DNA from: Pseudomonas sp. MIACH
GTDB taxonomy: Bacteria > Pseudomonadota > Gammaproteobacteria > Pseudomonadales > Pseudomonadaceae
Direction of reading: 5' to 3'
DNA: 64,000 nt
Assembly: GCF_001269925.1 (NCBI RefSeq)
Contig: NZ_LHVO01000028.1
Coordinates: forward strand, 62,001 to 126,000
In this document: piece after piece, positions 9,476-18,114 of the stretch
Position numbering within the stretch: position 1 is the stretch's first letter
Layout of the letters: every line of letters starts with the position of its first letter
The notes under the pieces: generated by a model
What the model saw: the letters and a program-made list of their open reading frames with translations, nothing else
The model's database searches: none
What the model was told of the DNA's origin: nothing
Made by a program: the position numbers and the translations under genes

Positions 9476-9631
9476 CCTTTTCCGGAAAGACCAGCATCAC
9501 CGTGCTCCCCCTGAATTCACTGGGGCAGAGCAAAGGCTGTGCAAGCTTTCAAGAAACGGACGTAGGCCTACAATCAGACATTTCAGCAGAAACTGTAGGC
9601 CATAATCGATACGGCCTTAGGCTTATAAACC

Positions 9632-9865
9632 TCAGCGTTTACCCATCGAACGCCGAGTACCCGGCGGGGCCATGCCTGGCGACTTGGTATGGCCGTTCTT
9701 GGCGCCGTTTTTGTACCACGGCTGGGCCGCATTCTTGGCCCCTGCCAGCTCACCCGGCTTGAACGGAAACTTGAACGCCGGGATCTCGGCTTTTTCAACG
9801 CCTTCAGCGCTGGCCGGATCGACGATGTCGGTCGCTTCAACAGGGGGTTGTGTCGGGGAAGTCAT
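9632..9865 (-). CDS. Small conserved Pseudomonas protein, unknown function
   Basis: 77 residues, acidic and proline-rich first half (MTSPTQPPVEATDIVDPAS) and a basic tail ending APPGTRRSMGKR. No signal peptide or membrane segment. GGAG lies 5 bp upstream of the ATG. I recall similar short proteins ending in RRSMGKR in other pseudomonads but no function. The basic tail could bind nucleic acid; that is speculation. Confidence 0.68.
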   Translation of the reverse strand: MTSPTQPPVEATDIVDPASAEGVEKAEIPAFKFPFKPGELAGAKNAAQPWYKNGAKNGHTKSPGMAPPGTRRSMGKR

Positions 9866-9981
9866 GAAAGCTCCGGAACGTGCAAAAAATGATGCGAGGC
9901 CGGATTGCGGGCCACACTGGCACGCAGTATACCTGCGAGCTTCAGATCTTTAACCACCACCTGTACGAATGGTCAGAGTTT

Positions 9982-9999
9982 ACTGACAGCGCTGTCAGT
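9982..9999. promoter_or_regulatory. 18-bp perfect palindrome upstream of the RND efflux operon
   Basis: ACTGACAGC/GCTGTCAGT is perfectly symmetrical and lies about 80 bp before the adaptor ATG. A -10-like TATAAA follows at 10032-10037 without a good -35, which fits activator-dependent transcription. The response regulator encoded at the end of the operon is the first candidate to bind here. Confidence 0.6.
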
Positions 10000-10078
10000 T
10001 AGCCGTCACCGTGCTGACCGGGTAGGAGGGCTATAAAGACCACTCACTCTCCCCATCCTTTGCCTCGGCGCCTCACCC

Positions 10079-11245
10079 ATGCAGATTCAACGAAAAACCG
10101 CCCTGATCGTGGGTGTCCTCGTGGTAATAGCGATTGCGGCCTGGGCACTGACCCGGCCAGCCAAGGCCAAACTGGCGGCGCCGACCGCGGTCCCGGTGCG
10201 AGTGGTGAGCGTCGCGCAGCAGGACATTCCACGCTTTGTCAGCGGCATCGGCACCGTGTTGTCCCTGCACAGTGTGATCATTCGTCCGCAAGTCGACGGC
10301 ATTCTCACCCAATTGCTGGTGAAGGAAGGCCAACGGGTCAAGGCCGGCGACCTGCTGGCCACTATTGATGACCGCTCGATCCGCGCCAGCCTCGACCAGG
10401 CCAAGGCGCAACTGGGCGAGAGCCAGGCGCAGTTGCAGGTGGCGCTGGTCAACCTCAAGCGCTACAAGGAATTGAGCATCGACGACGGCGTGTCCAAGCA
10501 GACCTACGACCAGCAACAAGCCCTGGTCAACCAGCTCAAGGCCACCGCCCAAGGTAACCAAGCTGCAATCGACGCGGCCCAGGTACAGCTTTCCTACACC
10601 CGGATTCGCTCCCCCGTCAGCGGCCGCGTCGGTATTCGCAATGTGGATGAAGGCAACTTCCTGCGCACCAGCGATACCCAGGGCCTGTTCTCCGTGACCC
10701 AGATCGACCCGATTGCCGTTGAGTTCTCTCTGCCGCAACAGATGCTGCCGACCCTGCAAGGCCTGATCGCCGCGCCCACCCAGGCCAGCGTCGACGCCTA
10801 CCTGGGCGCCGACACCGATGGCCAGACCGGTGATTTGCTCGGCGAAGGCCACCTGAGCCTGATCGACAACCAGATCAGTTCCACCACCGGCACCCTGCGC
10901 GCCAAGGCCGAGTTCGACAACGCCTCGCAACGCCTGTGGCCGGGGCAACTGGTGACCATCAAGATCCAGACCGCCCTCGACAAAAATGCCTTGGTGGTGC
11001 CACCGACCGTGGTGCAACGCGGCCTGGATTCGCACTTCGTGTACCGGGTCAGTGGCGACAAAGTGGAGGTGGTGCCGGTGCAGGTGACGTACCAGGACAG
11101 CGACGTCAACATCATCAAGGGCGTACAGGCCGGCGATGTGCTGGTCAGTGACGGCCAGTCGCGCCTCAAGGCCGGTGCCCAGGTGGAGGTGCTCAAGGAG
11201 CCGCCGCAAGTGATCCAGACCGTCGACGCCAAGGTGCAGCCATGA
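10079..11245 (+). CDS. RND efflux periplasmic adaptor (MdtA/MuxA-like membrane fusion protein)
   Basis: 388 residues. An N-terminal anchor helix (TALIVGVLVVIAIAAWAL) is followed by a lipoyl half (IIRPQVDGILTQLLVKEGQRVKAGD as landmark, about 60-90), an alpha-helical hairpin (about 95-160), the second lipoyl half with YTRIRSPVSGRVGIR, and the beta-barrel/membrane-proximal domains. It bridges the permease encoded next to an outer-membrane channel. Its stop overlaps the permease start by 4 bp (ATGA), so they are translationally coupled. No outer-membrane factor belongs to this operon. Confidence 0.93.
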   Translation: MQIQRKTALIVGVLVVIAIAAWALTRPAKAKLAAPTAVPVRVVSVAQQDIPRFVSGIGTVLSLHSVIIRPQVDGILTQLLVKEGQRVKAGDLLATIDDRSIRASLDQAKAQLGESQAQLQVALVNLKRYKELSIDDGVSKQTYDQQQALVNQLKATAQGNQAAIDAAQVQLSYTRIRSPVSGRVGIRNVDEGNFLRTSDTQGLFSVTQIDPIAVEFSLPQQMLPTLQGLIAAPTQASVDAYLGADTDGQTGDLLGEGHLSLIDNQISSTTGTLRAKAEFDNASQRLWPGQLVTIKIQTALDKNALVVPPTVVQRGLDSHFVYRVSGDKVEVVPVQVTYQDSDVNIIKGVQAGDVLVSDGQSRLKAGAQVEVLKEPPQVIQTVDAKVQP

Positions 11246-14200
11246 ACGGCAGCCGCTCACCCTCGGCATGGTGCGTCGACCACCCGGTCGCCACCCTGCT
11301 GCTGACCTTCGCCCTGGTGCTGCTCGGGATCATTGCCTTCCCGCGCCTGGCCATCGCCCCACTGCCGGAGGCGGAATTTCCGACGATCCAAGTCACGGCA
11401 CAGCTGCCCGGCGCCAGCCCGGACACCATGGCCTCCTCGGTGGCGACGCCGCTGGAGGTGCAGTTCAGCGCCATCCCCGGCATGACCCAGATGACCTCCA
11501 GCAGTGCCTTGGGCTCAAGCCTGTTGACCCTGCAATTCACCCTCGACAAGAGCATCGACACCGCCGCGCAGGAAGTGCAGGCGGCGATCAACACCGCATC
11601 CGGCAAGCTGCCCAGCGATATGCCAAGCCTGCCGACCTGGAAAAAGGTCAATCCGGCGGACAGCCCGGTACTCATCCTCAGTGTCAGCTCCGACAGCATG
11701 CCCAGCACCGAGCTAAGCGACTATGTGGAAACCCTGCTGGCGCGGCAGATCAGCCAGATCGACGGCGTCGGCCAGATCAACATCACCGGCCAGCAGCGCC
11801 CGGCAATCCGTGTGCAGGCCTCCCCCGACAAACTCGCGGCCATCGGCCTGACGCTGGCCGATGTGCGCCTGGCCATCCAGCAATCGAGCCTCAACCTGGC
11901 CAAGGGCGCGATCTACGGCGAGAACAGCGTGTCGACGCTGTCGACCAACGACCAACTGTTTCACCCGGAGGACTACGCGCAGTTGATCGTGTCCTACAAG
12001 AACGGCGCACCGGTGCAACTGCGCGATATCGCCAAAGTCATCAACGGTTCGGAAAACGCCTACGTGCAGGCCTGGTCCGGCGACACACCGGGGGTCAACC
12101 TGGTGATTTCGCGCCAGCCCGGCGCCAACATTGTCGAGACGGTGGACCGCATCCAGGCCGAGTTGCCACGCCTGCAAGGCATGCTGCCGGCCTCGGTGCA
12201 GGTCAGCGTATTGACCGACCGCACCAAGACCATCCGCGCGTCCCTGCATGAAGTGGAAGTGACCCTGCTGATCGCCATCCTGCTGGTGGTGGCGGTGATG
12301 GCGCTGTTCCTGCGCCAATTGTCGGCGACGCTGATTGTGTCCAGCGTGCTCGGCGTGTCGCTGGTCGCCAGTTTTGCGCTGATGTACCTGATGGGCTTCA
12401 GCCTGAACAACCTGACCCTGGTGGCGATTGTGATCGCCGTGGGCTTTGTGGTCGACGATGCCATCGTGGTGGTGGAGAACATTCACCGCCATCTGGAAGC
12501 GGGGCTCGACAAGCGCGAAGCGGCGATCAAGGGCGCCGGCGAGATTGGCTTTACCGTGGTGTCCATCAGCTTCTCGCTGGTGGCGGCGTTTATCCCGCTG
12601 CTGTTCATGGGCGGTGTGGTCGGACGGTTGTTCAAGGAATTCGCGCTGACGGCCACCTCGACCATCCTGATTTCGGTGGTGGTCTCGTTGACCCTGGCGC
12701 CGACATTGGCAGCGCTGTTCATGCGCGCCCCGACCCATCCCGCCCACGACAAGCCCGGCTTCAGCGAGCGCCTGCTCGCCGGCTATGCGCGCAACCTGCG
12801 TCGCGCGCTGGCCCATCAACGCACCATGGCCGCCATTTTCGTGGTGACCCTGGCCCTGGCGGTGGTCGGCTACGTGTTTATCCCCAAGGGCTTCTTTCCG
12901 GTACAGGACACCGGTTTTGTGCTCGGCACCAGCGAAGCGGCGGCGGACGTGTCGTACCCGGACATGGTCGCCAAGCACAAGGCCCTGGCCGAGATCGTCA
13001 AGGATGATCCGGCGGTGCAGGCGTTTTCCCATTCGGTGGGGGTGACCGGCAGCAACCAGACCATCGCCAATGGCCGCTTCTGGATCGCCTTGAAAGACCG
13101 CGGTGATCGCGACGTATCCGCCAGCCAGTTCATCGACCGCATCCGGCCCAAGCTCGCGAAAGTGCCGGGCATCGTCCTGTACCTGCGCGCCGGCCAGGAC
13201 ATCAACCTCAGCTCCGGCCCCAGCCGTGCCCAGTACCAGTACGTGCTCAAGAGCAACGACGGCCCGACGCTCAATACCTGGACCCAGCGCCTCACCGAAA
13301 AACTGCGCGCCAACCCGGCGTTTCGCGACCTGTCCAACGACCTGCAACTGGGCGGCAGCATTACCCATATCAGCATCGACCGGCAGGCCGCCGCGCGCTT
13401 TGGCCTGACCGCCACCGATGTCGACCAGGCGCTGTACGACGCCTTCGGCCAGCGTCAGATCAATGAGTTCCAGACCGAGATCAACCAGTACCAGGTGGTG
13501 CTGGAACTGGACACCCAACAGCGCGGCAAGGCCGAAAGCCTGAACTACTTCTACCTGCGCTCGCCACTGACCAATGAGATGGTGCCGTTGTCGGCAGTGG
13601 CCAAGGTCGACGCGCCGACCGTGGGGCCCTTGTCCATCAGCCATGACGGCATGTTCCCCGCCGCCAACCTGTCGTTCAACCTGGCACCCGGCGTCGCGCT
13701 GGGCGATGCGGTGATCATGCTCAACCAGGCCAAGAATGAAATCGGCATGCCCACCACCATCATCGGCAACTTCCAGGGCGCGGCCCAGGCGTTCCAGAGT
13801 TCGCTGGCCAGCCAACCGTGGCTGATCCTCGCGGCGCTGGTGGCGGTCTACATCATTCTGGGTGTGCTGTATGAGAGCTTCGTGCACCCGCTGACGATTA
13901 TTTCCACTTTGCCCTCGGCGGGCTTGGGCGCGCTGATCATGCTGTCGTTGATGGGCCAGGACTTCTCGATCATGGCGCTGATCGGCCTGGTGCTGTTGAT
14001 CGGGATCGTGAAGAAGAACGGCATCCTGATGATCGACTTTGCCCTGGAAGCCCAGCGCGTCAGGGGTATGTCACCGGAGGATGCGATCTACGAAGCCTGC
14101 GTGACACGGTTCCGACCGATCATCATGACCACCCTCGCCGCCCTGCTCGGCGCGGTGCCGCTGATGCTCGGTGCCGGCCCTGGCGCGGAAATGCGCCAGC

Positions 14201-14337
14201 CGCTGGGGATCGCGGTGGTCGGTGGCTTGCTGGTGAGCCAGGCGCTGACGCTGTTCACCACGCCGGTCATATACTTGTACCTTGAAAAGTTTTTCCACCG
14301 GCCCAAACCAGCGGTTGAGCTGGCGACCCCACACTGA
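11242..14337 (+). CDS. RND multidrug efflux permease (MdtC/MuxC-like)
   Basis: 1031 residues, standard for HAE1-type RND pumps. Twelve membrane segments with two large periplasmic loops are apparent. The proton-relay pair is in TM4 (VGFVVDDAIVVVENI), and the N-terminal and C-terminal halves both show the repeated RND signature (ATLLLTFALVLLGIIAFPRL at the start, LIGLVLLIGIVKKNGILMID in TM10/11). It exports hydrophobic drugs or natural products from the periplasm and inner membrane with the adaptor. Sequence features resemble MdtC/MuxC more than AcrB. Only one permease is present, whereas MdtBC and MuxBC use two. Confidence 0.93.
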   Translation: MNGSRSPSAWCVDHPVATLLLTFALVLLGIIAFPRLAIAPLPEAEFPTIQVTAQLPGASPDTMASSVATPLEVQFSAIPGMTQMTSSSALGSSLLTLQFTLDKSIDTAAQEVQAAINTASGKLPSDMPSLPTWKKVNPADSPVLILSVSSDSMPSTELSDYVETLLARQISQIDGVGQINITGQQRPAIRVQASPDKLAAIGLTLADVRLAIQQSSLNLAKGAIYGENSVSTLSTNDQLFHPEDYAQLIVSYKNGAPVQLRDIAKVINGSENAYVQAWSGDTPGVNLVISRQPGANIVETVDRIQAELPRLQGMLPASVQVSVLTDRTKTIRASLHEVEVTLLIAILLVVAVMALFLRQLSATLIVSSVLGVSLVASFALMYLMGFSLNNLTLVAIVIAVGFVVDDAIVVVENIHRHLEAGLDKREAAIKGAGEIGFTVVSISFSLVAAFIPLLFMGGVVGRLFKEFALTATSTILISVVVSLTLAPTLAALFMRAPTHPAHDKPGFSERLLAGYARNLRRALAHQRTMAAIFVVTLALAVVGYVFIPKGFFPVQDTGFVLGTSEAAADVSYPDMVAKHKALAEIVKDDPAVQAFSHSVGVTGSNQTIANGRFWIALKDRGDRDVSASQFIDRIRPKLAKVPGIVLYLRAGQDINLSSGPSRAQYQYVLKSNDGPTLNTWTQRLTEKLRANPAFRDLSNDLQLGGSITHISIDRQAAARFGLTATDVDQALYDAFGQRQINEFQTEINQYQVVLELDTQQRGKAESLNYFYLRSPLTNEMVPLSAVAKVDAPTVGPLSISHDGMFPAANLSFNLAPGVALGDAVIMLNQAKNEIGMPTTIIGNFQGAAQAFQSSLASQPWLILAALVAVYIILGVLYESFVHPLTIISTLPSAGLGALIMLSLMGQDFSIMALIGLVLLIGIVKKNGILMIDFALEAQRVRGMSPEDAIYEACVTRFRPIIMTTLAALLGAVPLMLGAGPGAEMRQPLGIAVVGGLLVSQALTLFTTPVIYLYLEKFFHRPKPAVELATPH

Positions 14338-14368
14338 GGCCAAGGCACCGCCCTGGAGCAAAACGCTC

Positions 14369-15061
14369 ATGCGCGTACTGATTGTTGAAGATGAAGAGAA
14401 AACCGCCGACTACCTGCACCGTGGCCTGACGGAGCAAGGCTACACCGTCGACGTAGCACGCGAGGGCGTCGAGGGCCTGCACCTGGCGCTGGAGAACGAT
14501 TACGCGGTGATCGTGCTCGACGTGATGCTGCCCGGCCTCGATGGCTTTGGCGTGCTGCGGGCGTTGCGGGCGCGCAAGCAGACGCCGGTGATCATGCTCA
14601 CCGCCCGCGAGCGCGTGGAAGACCGCATTCGCGGCCTGCGCGAAGGCGCCGACGACTACCTGGGCAAACCGTTTTCGTTCCTGGAACTGGTGGCGCGCCT
14701 GCAAGCCCTGACCCGCCGCAGCGGCGGCCATGAACCGGTGCAGGTCACGGTCGCCGACCTGTGGATCGACCTGATCAGCCGCAAAGCCAGCCGCAACGGC
14801 CTGCGCCTGGACCTCACCGCCAAGGAGTTCTCGTTGCTCAGCGTATTGGCGCGGCGCCAGGGCGAGATTCTCTCCAAGACCTCGATTGCAGAAATGGTCT
14901 GGGACATCAATTTCGACAGCGACGCCAACGTCGTCGAGGTGGCGATCAAGCGCCTGCGCGCCAAGCTGGACGGGCCGTTCGAACACAAGCTGCTGCACAC
15001 CATTCGTGGCATGGGCTATGTGCTGGAGAACCGCATGCTGGAGAACCAAAGTGGCGGCTAA
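14369..15061 (+). CDS. OmpR-family response regulator (heavy-metal/CopR-like subgroup)
   Basis: 230 residues from the ATG at 14369 (GGAG 10 bp upstream); the open frame upstream runs through the end of the permease gene and is not used. Receiver domain residues 1-115 (VEDEE acidic pocket, phospho-acceptor Asp51 in VLDVMLPG, Thr in MLTARE, Lys in DDYLGKPFS), then a winged-helix DNA-binding domain (about 125-222, with AKEFSLLSVLARRQGEILSK and VVEVAIKRLRAKLD). It overlaps the kinase gene by 11 bp. It probably controls the pump operon of which it is part; the palindrome at 9982 is a candidate site. Confidence 0.92.
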   Translation: MRVLIVEDEEKTADYLHRGLTEQGYTVDVAREGVEGLHLALENDYAVIVLDVMLPGLDGFGVLRALRARKQTPVIMLTARERVEDRIRGLREGADDYLGKPFSFLELVARLQALTRRSGGHEPVQVTVADLWIDLISRKASRNGLRLDLTAKEFSLLSVLARRQGEILSKTSIAEMVWDINFDSDANVVEVAIKRLRAKLDGPFEHKLLHTIRGMGYVLENRMLENQSGG

Positions 15062-16415
15062 CTCCATCGCCCTGCGCCTGAGCGGCATGTTCACCCTGGT
15101 AGCCTTGCTGATCTTCCTGTTGATCGGCGGCGCGCTGTACCAGCAGGTCGATCGCGGCCTGGGCTTGTTGCCGGGGGCAGAGTTGGACGCGCGCTACAGC
15201 GTGCTCGAATCGTCGGTGAACCGCTTCGGTACGCCGGACCATTGGGTGAAAATCAAGGCCAAGCTCAAACTGTTGGCGGAGGAAGACAAACGCATCCGTT
15301 TCTGGGTGGTGAGCAGCGACCCGGACTACGAATATGGCAACCCGGACGCGCAGCTGCGTGCCTTTGCCGAGGGGCCCACGGGCAAGCGAGACCTGCACCT
15401 GCCCGGCCACGCCTACCCGTTCAAAGTGCTGGTGAGCCAGTTCCCGGCCAAGGAGCAACGCCCGCCGCTGCGCTTCATGATCGCCATCGACACCGAAAAC
15501 TTTCGCGCCACCCAGCACCATTTGCTGGTGGCGCTGGTCAGCCTGGCGCTGGTCGGCGTAGTGCTGGCCGCGCTGCTGGGTTTCTGGGTGTCGCGCATCG
15601 GCCTCAAGCCGCTGAGCAAGCTGTCGGAGGAGGCACAGAAACTGGCCCCGCCGAAGCTCTCCGGGCGCCTGCAACTGTCACCACTGCCACCGGAGCTGAG
15701 TCAGTTCGTCAACTCGTTCAACGCCACCCTCGACCGCGTAGAGCAGGCCTACTCGCGCCTGGAGTCGTTCAACGCCGACGTCGCCCACGAACTGCGCTCG
15801 CCGTTGACCAACCTGATCGGCCAGACCCAGGTTGCCCTGACACGCGGGCGTTCAGCCGAGCATTACTTCGAGGTGCTGCAATCCAATCTCGAAGAGCTGG
15901 AGCGCCTGCGTTCGATCATCAACGACATGCTGTTCCTCGCCAGCGCCGACCAGGGCAGCAAGGCCACCAAGCTGATCGAAAGCTCCCTGGCCGACGAGGT
16001 CGCCACCACCCTCGACTACCTGGACTTTATCCTCGAAGACGCCCAGGTCCGGGTGCAGGTTCATGGTGACGCCCAGGTGCAGATTGAAAAAGCCCACCTG
16101 CGCCGCGCCCTGATCAATCTGTTGAGCAATGCCGTGCAGCACACCGCGCCCGGGCAGGTGATCGACGTGAAAATTGATGTGCTGGAGCATCAGGTAGCCA
16201 TCGGCGTGACCAACCCTGGCGATGTGATTGCCAGCGAACACCTGCCACGCTTGTTCGAACGCTTCTATCGGGTGGACGCGTCGCGCAGCAACAGCGGGGC
16301 GAACCACGGTTTGGGCCTGGCGATCGTCAAGGCAATTGCGCTGATGCATGGCGGCGATGTGTTCGTGCGCAGCGACGGCAGTGGCAATACCTTTGGCATG
16401 ATCCTGCCGGTCTAG
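15051..16415 (+). CDS. Membrane sensor histidine kinase (heavy-metal sensor type)
   Basis: 454 residues from the GTG at 15051, inside the end of the regulator gene; this start puts the first membrane helix (about 11-31) right at the N-terminus. A periplasmic sensor region (about 32-155), second membrane helix (about 158-180) and HAMP follow. The phospho-acceptor is His246 in FNADVAHELRSPL; N box in RALINLLSNAVQHT; G2 box in NHGLGLAIVKAIALMHGG. It has the layout of the CusS/CopS kinase group. The signal is unknown; the link to an RND drug-type pump suggests an envelope stress or toxic compound. Confidence 0.92.
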   Translation: MAANSIALRLSGMFTLVALLIFLLIGGALYQQVDRGLGLLPGAELDARYSVLESSVNRFGTPDHWVKIKAKLKLLAEEDKRIRFWVVSSDPDYEYGNPDAQLRAFAEGPTGKRDLHLPGHAYPFKVLVSQFPAKEQRPPLRFMIAIDTENFRATQHHLLVALVSLALVGVVLAALLGFWVSRIGLKPLSKLSEEAQKLAPPKLSGRLQLSPLPPELSQFVNSFNATLDRVEQAYSRLESFNADVAHELRSPLTNLIGQTQVALTRGRSAEHYFEVLQSNLEELERLRSIINDMLFLASADQGSKATKLIESSLADEVATTLDYLDFILEDAQVRVQVHGDAQVQIEKAHLRRALINLLSNAVQHTAPGQVIDVKIDVLEHQVAIGVTNPGDVIASEHLPRLFERFYRVDASRSNSGANHGLGLAIVKAIALMHGGDVFVRSDGSGNTFGMILPV

Positions 16416-16441
16416 ACACCTCCCACATGGGCGCCGCCATC

Positions 16442-16481
16442 ACTGTTGCGATTTGGGCAACAGTCATTATCTTGTTACACT
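16442..16481 (+). promoter_or_regulatory. Promoter overlapping a 23-bp hyphenated palindrome
   Basis: ACTGTTGC (16442-16449) and GCAACAGT (16457-16464) are perfect inverted arms with a 7-bp spacer. A sigma-70-like promoter overlaps it: -35 TTGGGC at 16453-16458, 17-bp spacer, -10 TACACT at 16476-16481. A repressor bound to the palindrome would cover the -35. Predicted start of transcription is near 16488. Confidence 0.55.
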
Positions 16482-16487
16482 CTGTAT

Positions 16488-16633
16488 CGCACCGCTCGCC
16501 TGCGTTACTTTGACGCATCGATGAGCGCGACGGCAAAGGCAGCTGCCCGCTTACCCGAATTTCCCTCGACTTATTTCCAGGGCTCTACACTGGGAATCTG
16601 TCTTAAAGCCGCTGACTTCAGCGGCTTTTTTTT
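16488..16633 (+). ncRNA. Candidate small RNA or terminated leader upstream of the OprD porin
   Basis: A predicted transcript of about 145 nt runs from the promoter at 16453-16481 to a strong intrinsic terminator at 16605-16633. It has no credible ORF: the in-frame stretch starting at 16521 reads through the terminator hairpin. The remaining sequence between the kinase stop and the porin is otherwise unexplained. It could be a free sRNA, an attenuator leader for the porin, or simply the end of the efflux operon transcript with a fortuitous promoter. I do not recognise a named Pseudomonas sRNA family. Confidence 0.4.
16605..16633 (+). terminator. Rho-independent terminator
   Basis: AAAGCCGCTGA pairs with TCAGCGGCTTT, with the T-run continuing to eight Ts. 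Classic strong intrinsic terminator, located 68 bp before the porin start. Confidence 0.88.
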
Positions 16634-16700
16634 GCCGTAAAAAAGGCCAGGCACACCCCATGACATTGGCCGTTTTCGATTGACCAAAGGAGCTCTACCG

Positions 16701-18029
16701 GTGAAGAACTCGCTGACGTTCACCCCGTTATTCCTCGCGATTGCAGCAACGATCGTTCCCCTTGCCCACGCGGCAGACACCACCCCCGCCGACGGATTCG
16801 TCGAAGGCGCGCACCTCAACATCAACACCCGCAACTACTACATGAACCGCGACCGTCGCGACCTCCACACCGATGACAGCAAGGAATGGGGCCAAGGTTT
16901 TATTGGCACCTTCGAATCCGGCTACACCCAGGGCACCGTCGGCTTCGGCCTGGACGTCCACGCCATGCTCGGGCTCAAGCTCGACGGCGGTGGCGGCACC
17001 GACGGTTCCAGCATCCTTCCCTACGGCAGTGCTGACGGCAGCGGCAAAGCGCCCGGTTCGTTTTCCACCGCAGGGGGCACCTTGAAGATGCGCGCCTTCG
17101 ACACCGAGTTGAAGGCCGGTGACCTGTTCCTCAACAACCCGGTGATCGCTGGCGGCATGACGCGCATGCTGCCGCAGACCTTCCGGGGTGTGAGCCTGAC
17201 TAACCACAGCTTCGACGGCTGGATGCTCGAAGGCGGCCAGGCCAGCTTCACCAAGCTCTACAACCAGAGCGGCCACCGACGCATCGGCACCAGCTACGGC
17301 GCATTGCCGAGCAACGCTGACAGCCAGCACATGAATTGGGCCGGCGTGTCGTTCAGCGGCATCCCTGGTGTCACCAGCAACCTGTACGCCTCCGAACTCA
17401 AGGACGTGTGGCACCAGTACTACTACGACCTGGACTACACGTACGCGCTGAACGACTTGGTCAGCCTCAATCCCGGCCTGCACTACTACCACACCCAGGA
17501 CACCGGCCAGTCGCTGCTCGGTGATATCGACAACAACACCTACAGCCTGCATTTCACCGTAGCCGTGGGTCACCACAGCGTCACCGCCGCGTACCAGCGG
17601 GTCAACGGCAACACGCCGTTCGACTACATCAGCCAGGGCGACAGCGTGTACCTGGATAACTCCCAGCAATACTCGGACTTCAACGGCCCCAACGAGCGCT
17701 CGTGGAAGCTCAAGTACGCCTACGACTTCGCGGGCCTCGGCATGCCCGGCCTGACCTCGGCGGTGTCCTACATCAGCGGTAAGACCGATCTGACCAAAGT
17801 CGACCCGCAAAGCCGTGGCTACAGTGCCTGGTACAGCGCTGACGGCAAGGACGCCAAGCACTGGGAACGGGATATCGATTTGAAGTATGTGGTGCAAGGT
17901 GGCAAGGCCAAGGACTTGGCGGTGCGCCTGCAATGGGCGACCAATCGCGGCAGCAATGGCTACTCGGCGGTGGATCGGGATGTGGATGAATACCGGGTGA
18001 TCGTCGACTACCCGATCAACGTGTTCTGA
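16701..18029 (+). CDS. OprD-family outer-membrane porin
   Basis: 442 residues from the GTG at 16701, preceded by AAAGGAG at 8 bp; a TTG at 16680 would put the ribosome site inside the gene. Signal peptide [24 protein letters not shown], then an 18-strand barrel of OprD type: [20 protein letters not shown] at the start, [13 protein letters not shown] and [18 protein letters not shown] in the middle, and the C-terminal [14 protein letters not shown] ending in the Phe needed for Bam recognition. Family members take up amino acids, small carboxylates or aromatic acids; the substrate cannot be read here. Confidence 0.9.
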   Translation: MKNSLTFTPLFLAIAATIVPLAHAADTTPADGFVEGAHLNINTRNYYMNRDRRDLHTDDSKEWGQGFIGTFESGYTQGTVGFGLDVHAMLGLKLDGGGGTDGSSILPYGSADGSGKAPGSFSTAGGTLKMRAFDTELKAGDLFLNNPVIAGGMTRMLPQTFRGVSLTNHSFDGWMLEGGQASFTKLYNQSGHRRIGTSYGALPSNADSQHMNWAGVSFSGIPGVTSNLYASELKDVWHQYYYDLDYTYALNDLVSLNPGLHYYHTQDTGQSLLGDIDNNTYSLHFTVAVGHHSVTAAYQRVNGNTPFDYISQGDSVYLDNSQQYSDFNGPNERSWKLKYAYDFAGLGMPGLTSAVSYISGKTDLTKVDPQSRGYSAWYSADGKDAKHWERDIDLKYVVQGGKAKDLAVRLQWATNRGSNGYSAVDRDVDEYRVIVDYPINVF

Positions 18030-18114
18030 CACGCGGATCTTTCTTTTTGACCGAGTATTTAATTTTCATCGGGTAGAACTAAACTGCCAGTACTGCCCCG
18101 CTGAAGTTTGCCCG

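Noticed and set aside
11713-13887. Minus-strand open frame of 724 codons opposite the RND permease
   Set aside because: Antisense shadow of a well-supported permease; composition (His/Arg/Gln-rich) typical of GC-rich shadows.
16446-16640. 64-codon plus-strand ORF in the candidate sRNA
   Set aside because: It reads through the terminator hairpin, lacks a ribosome site and has no bias.
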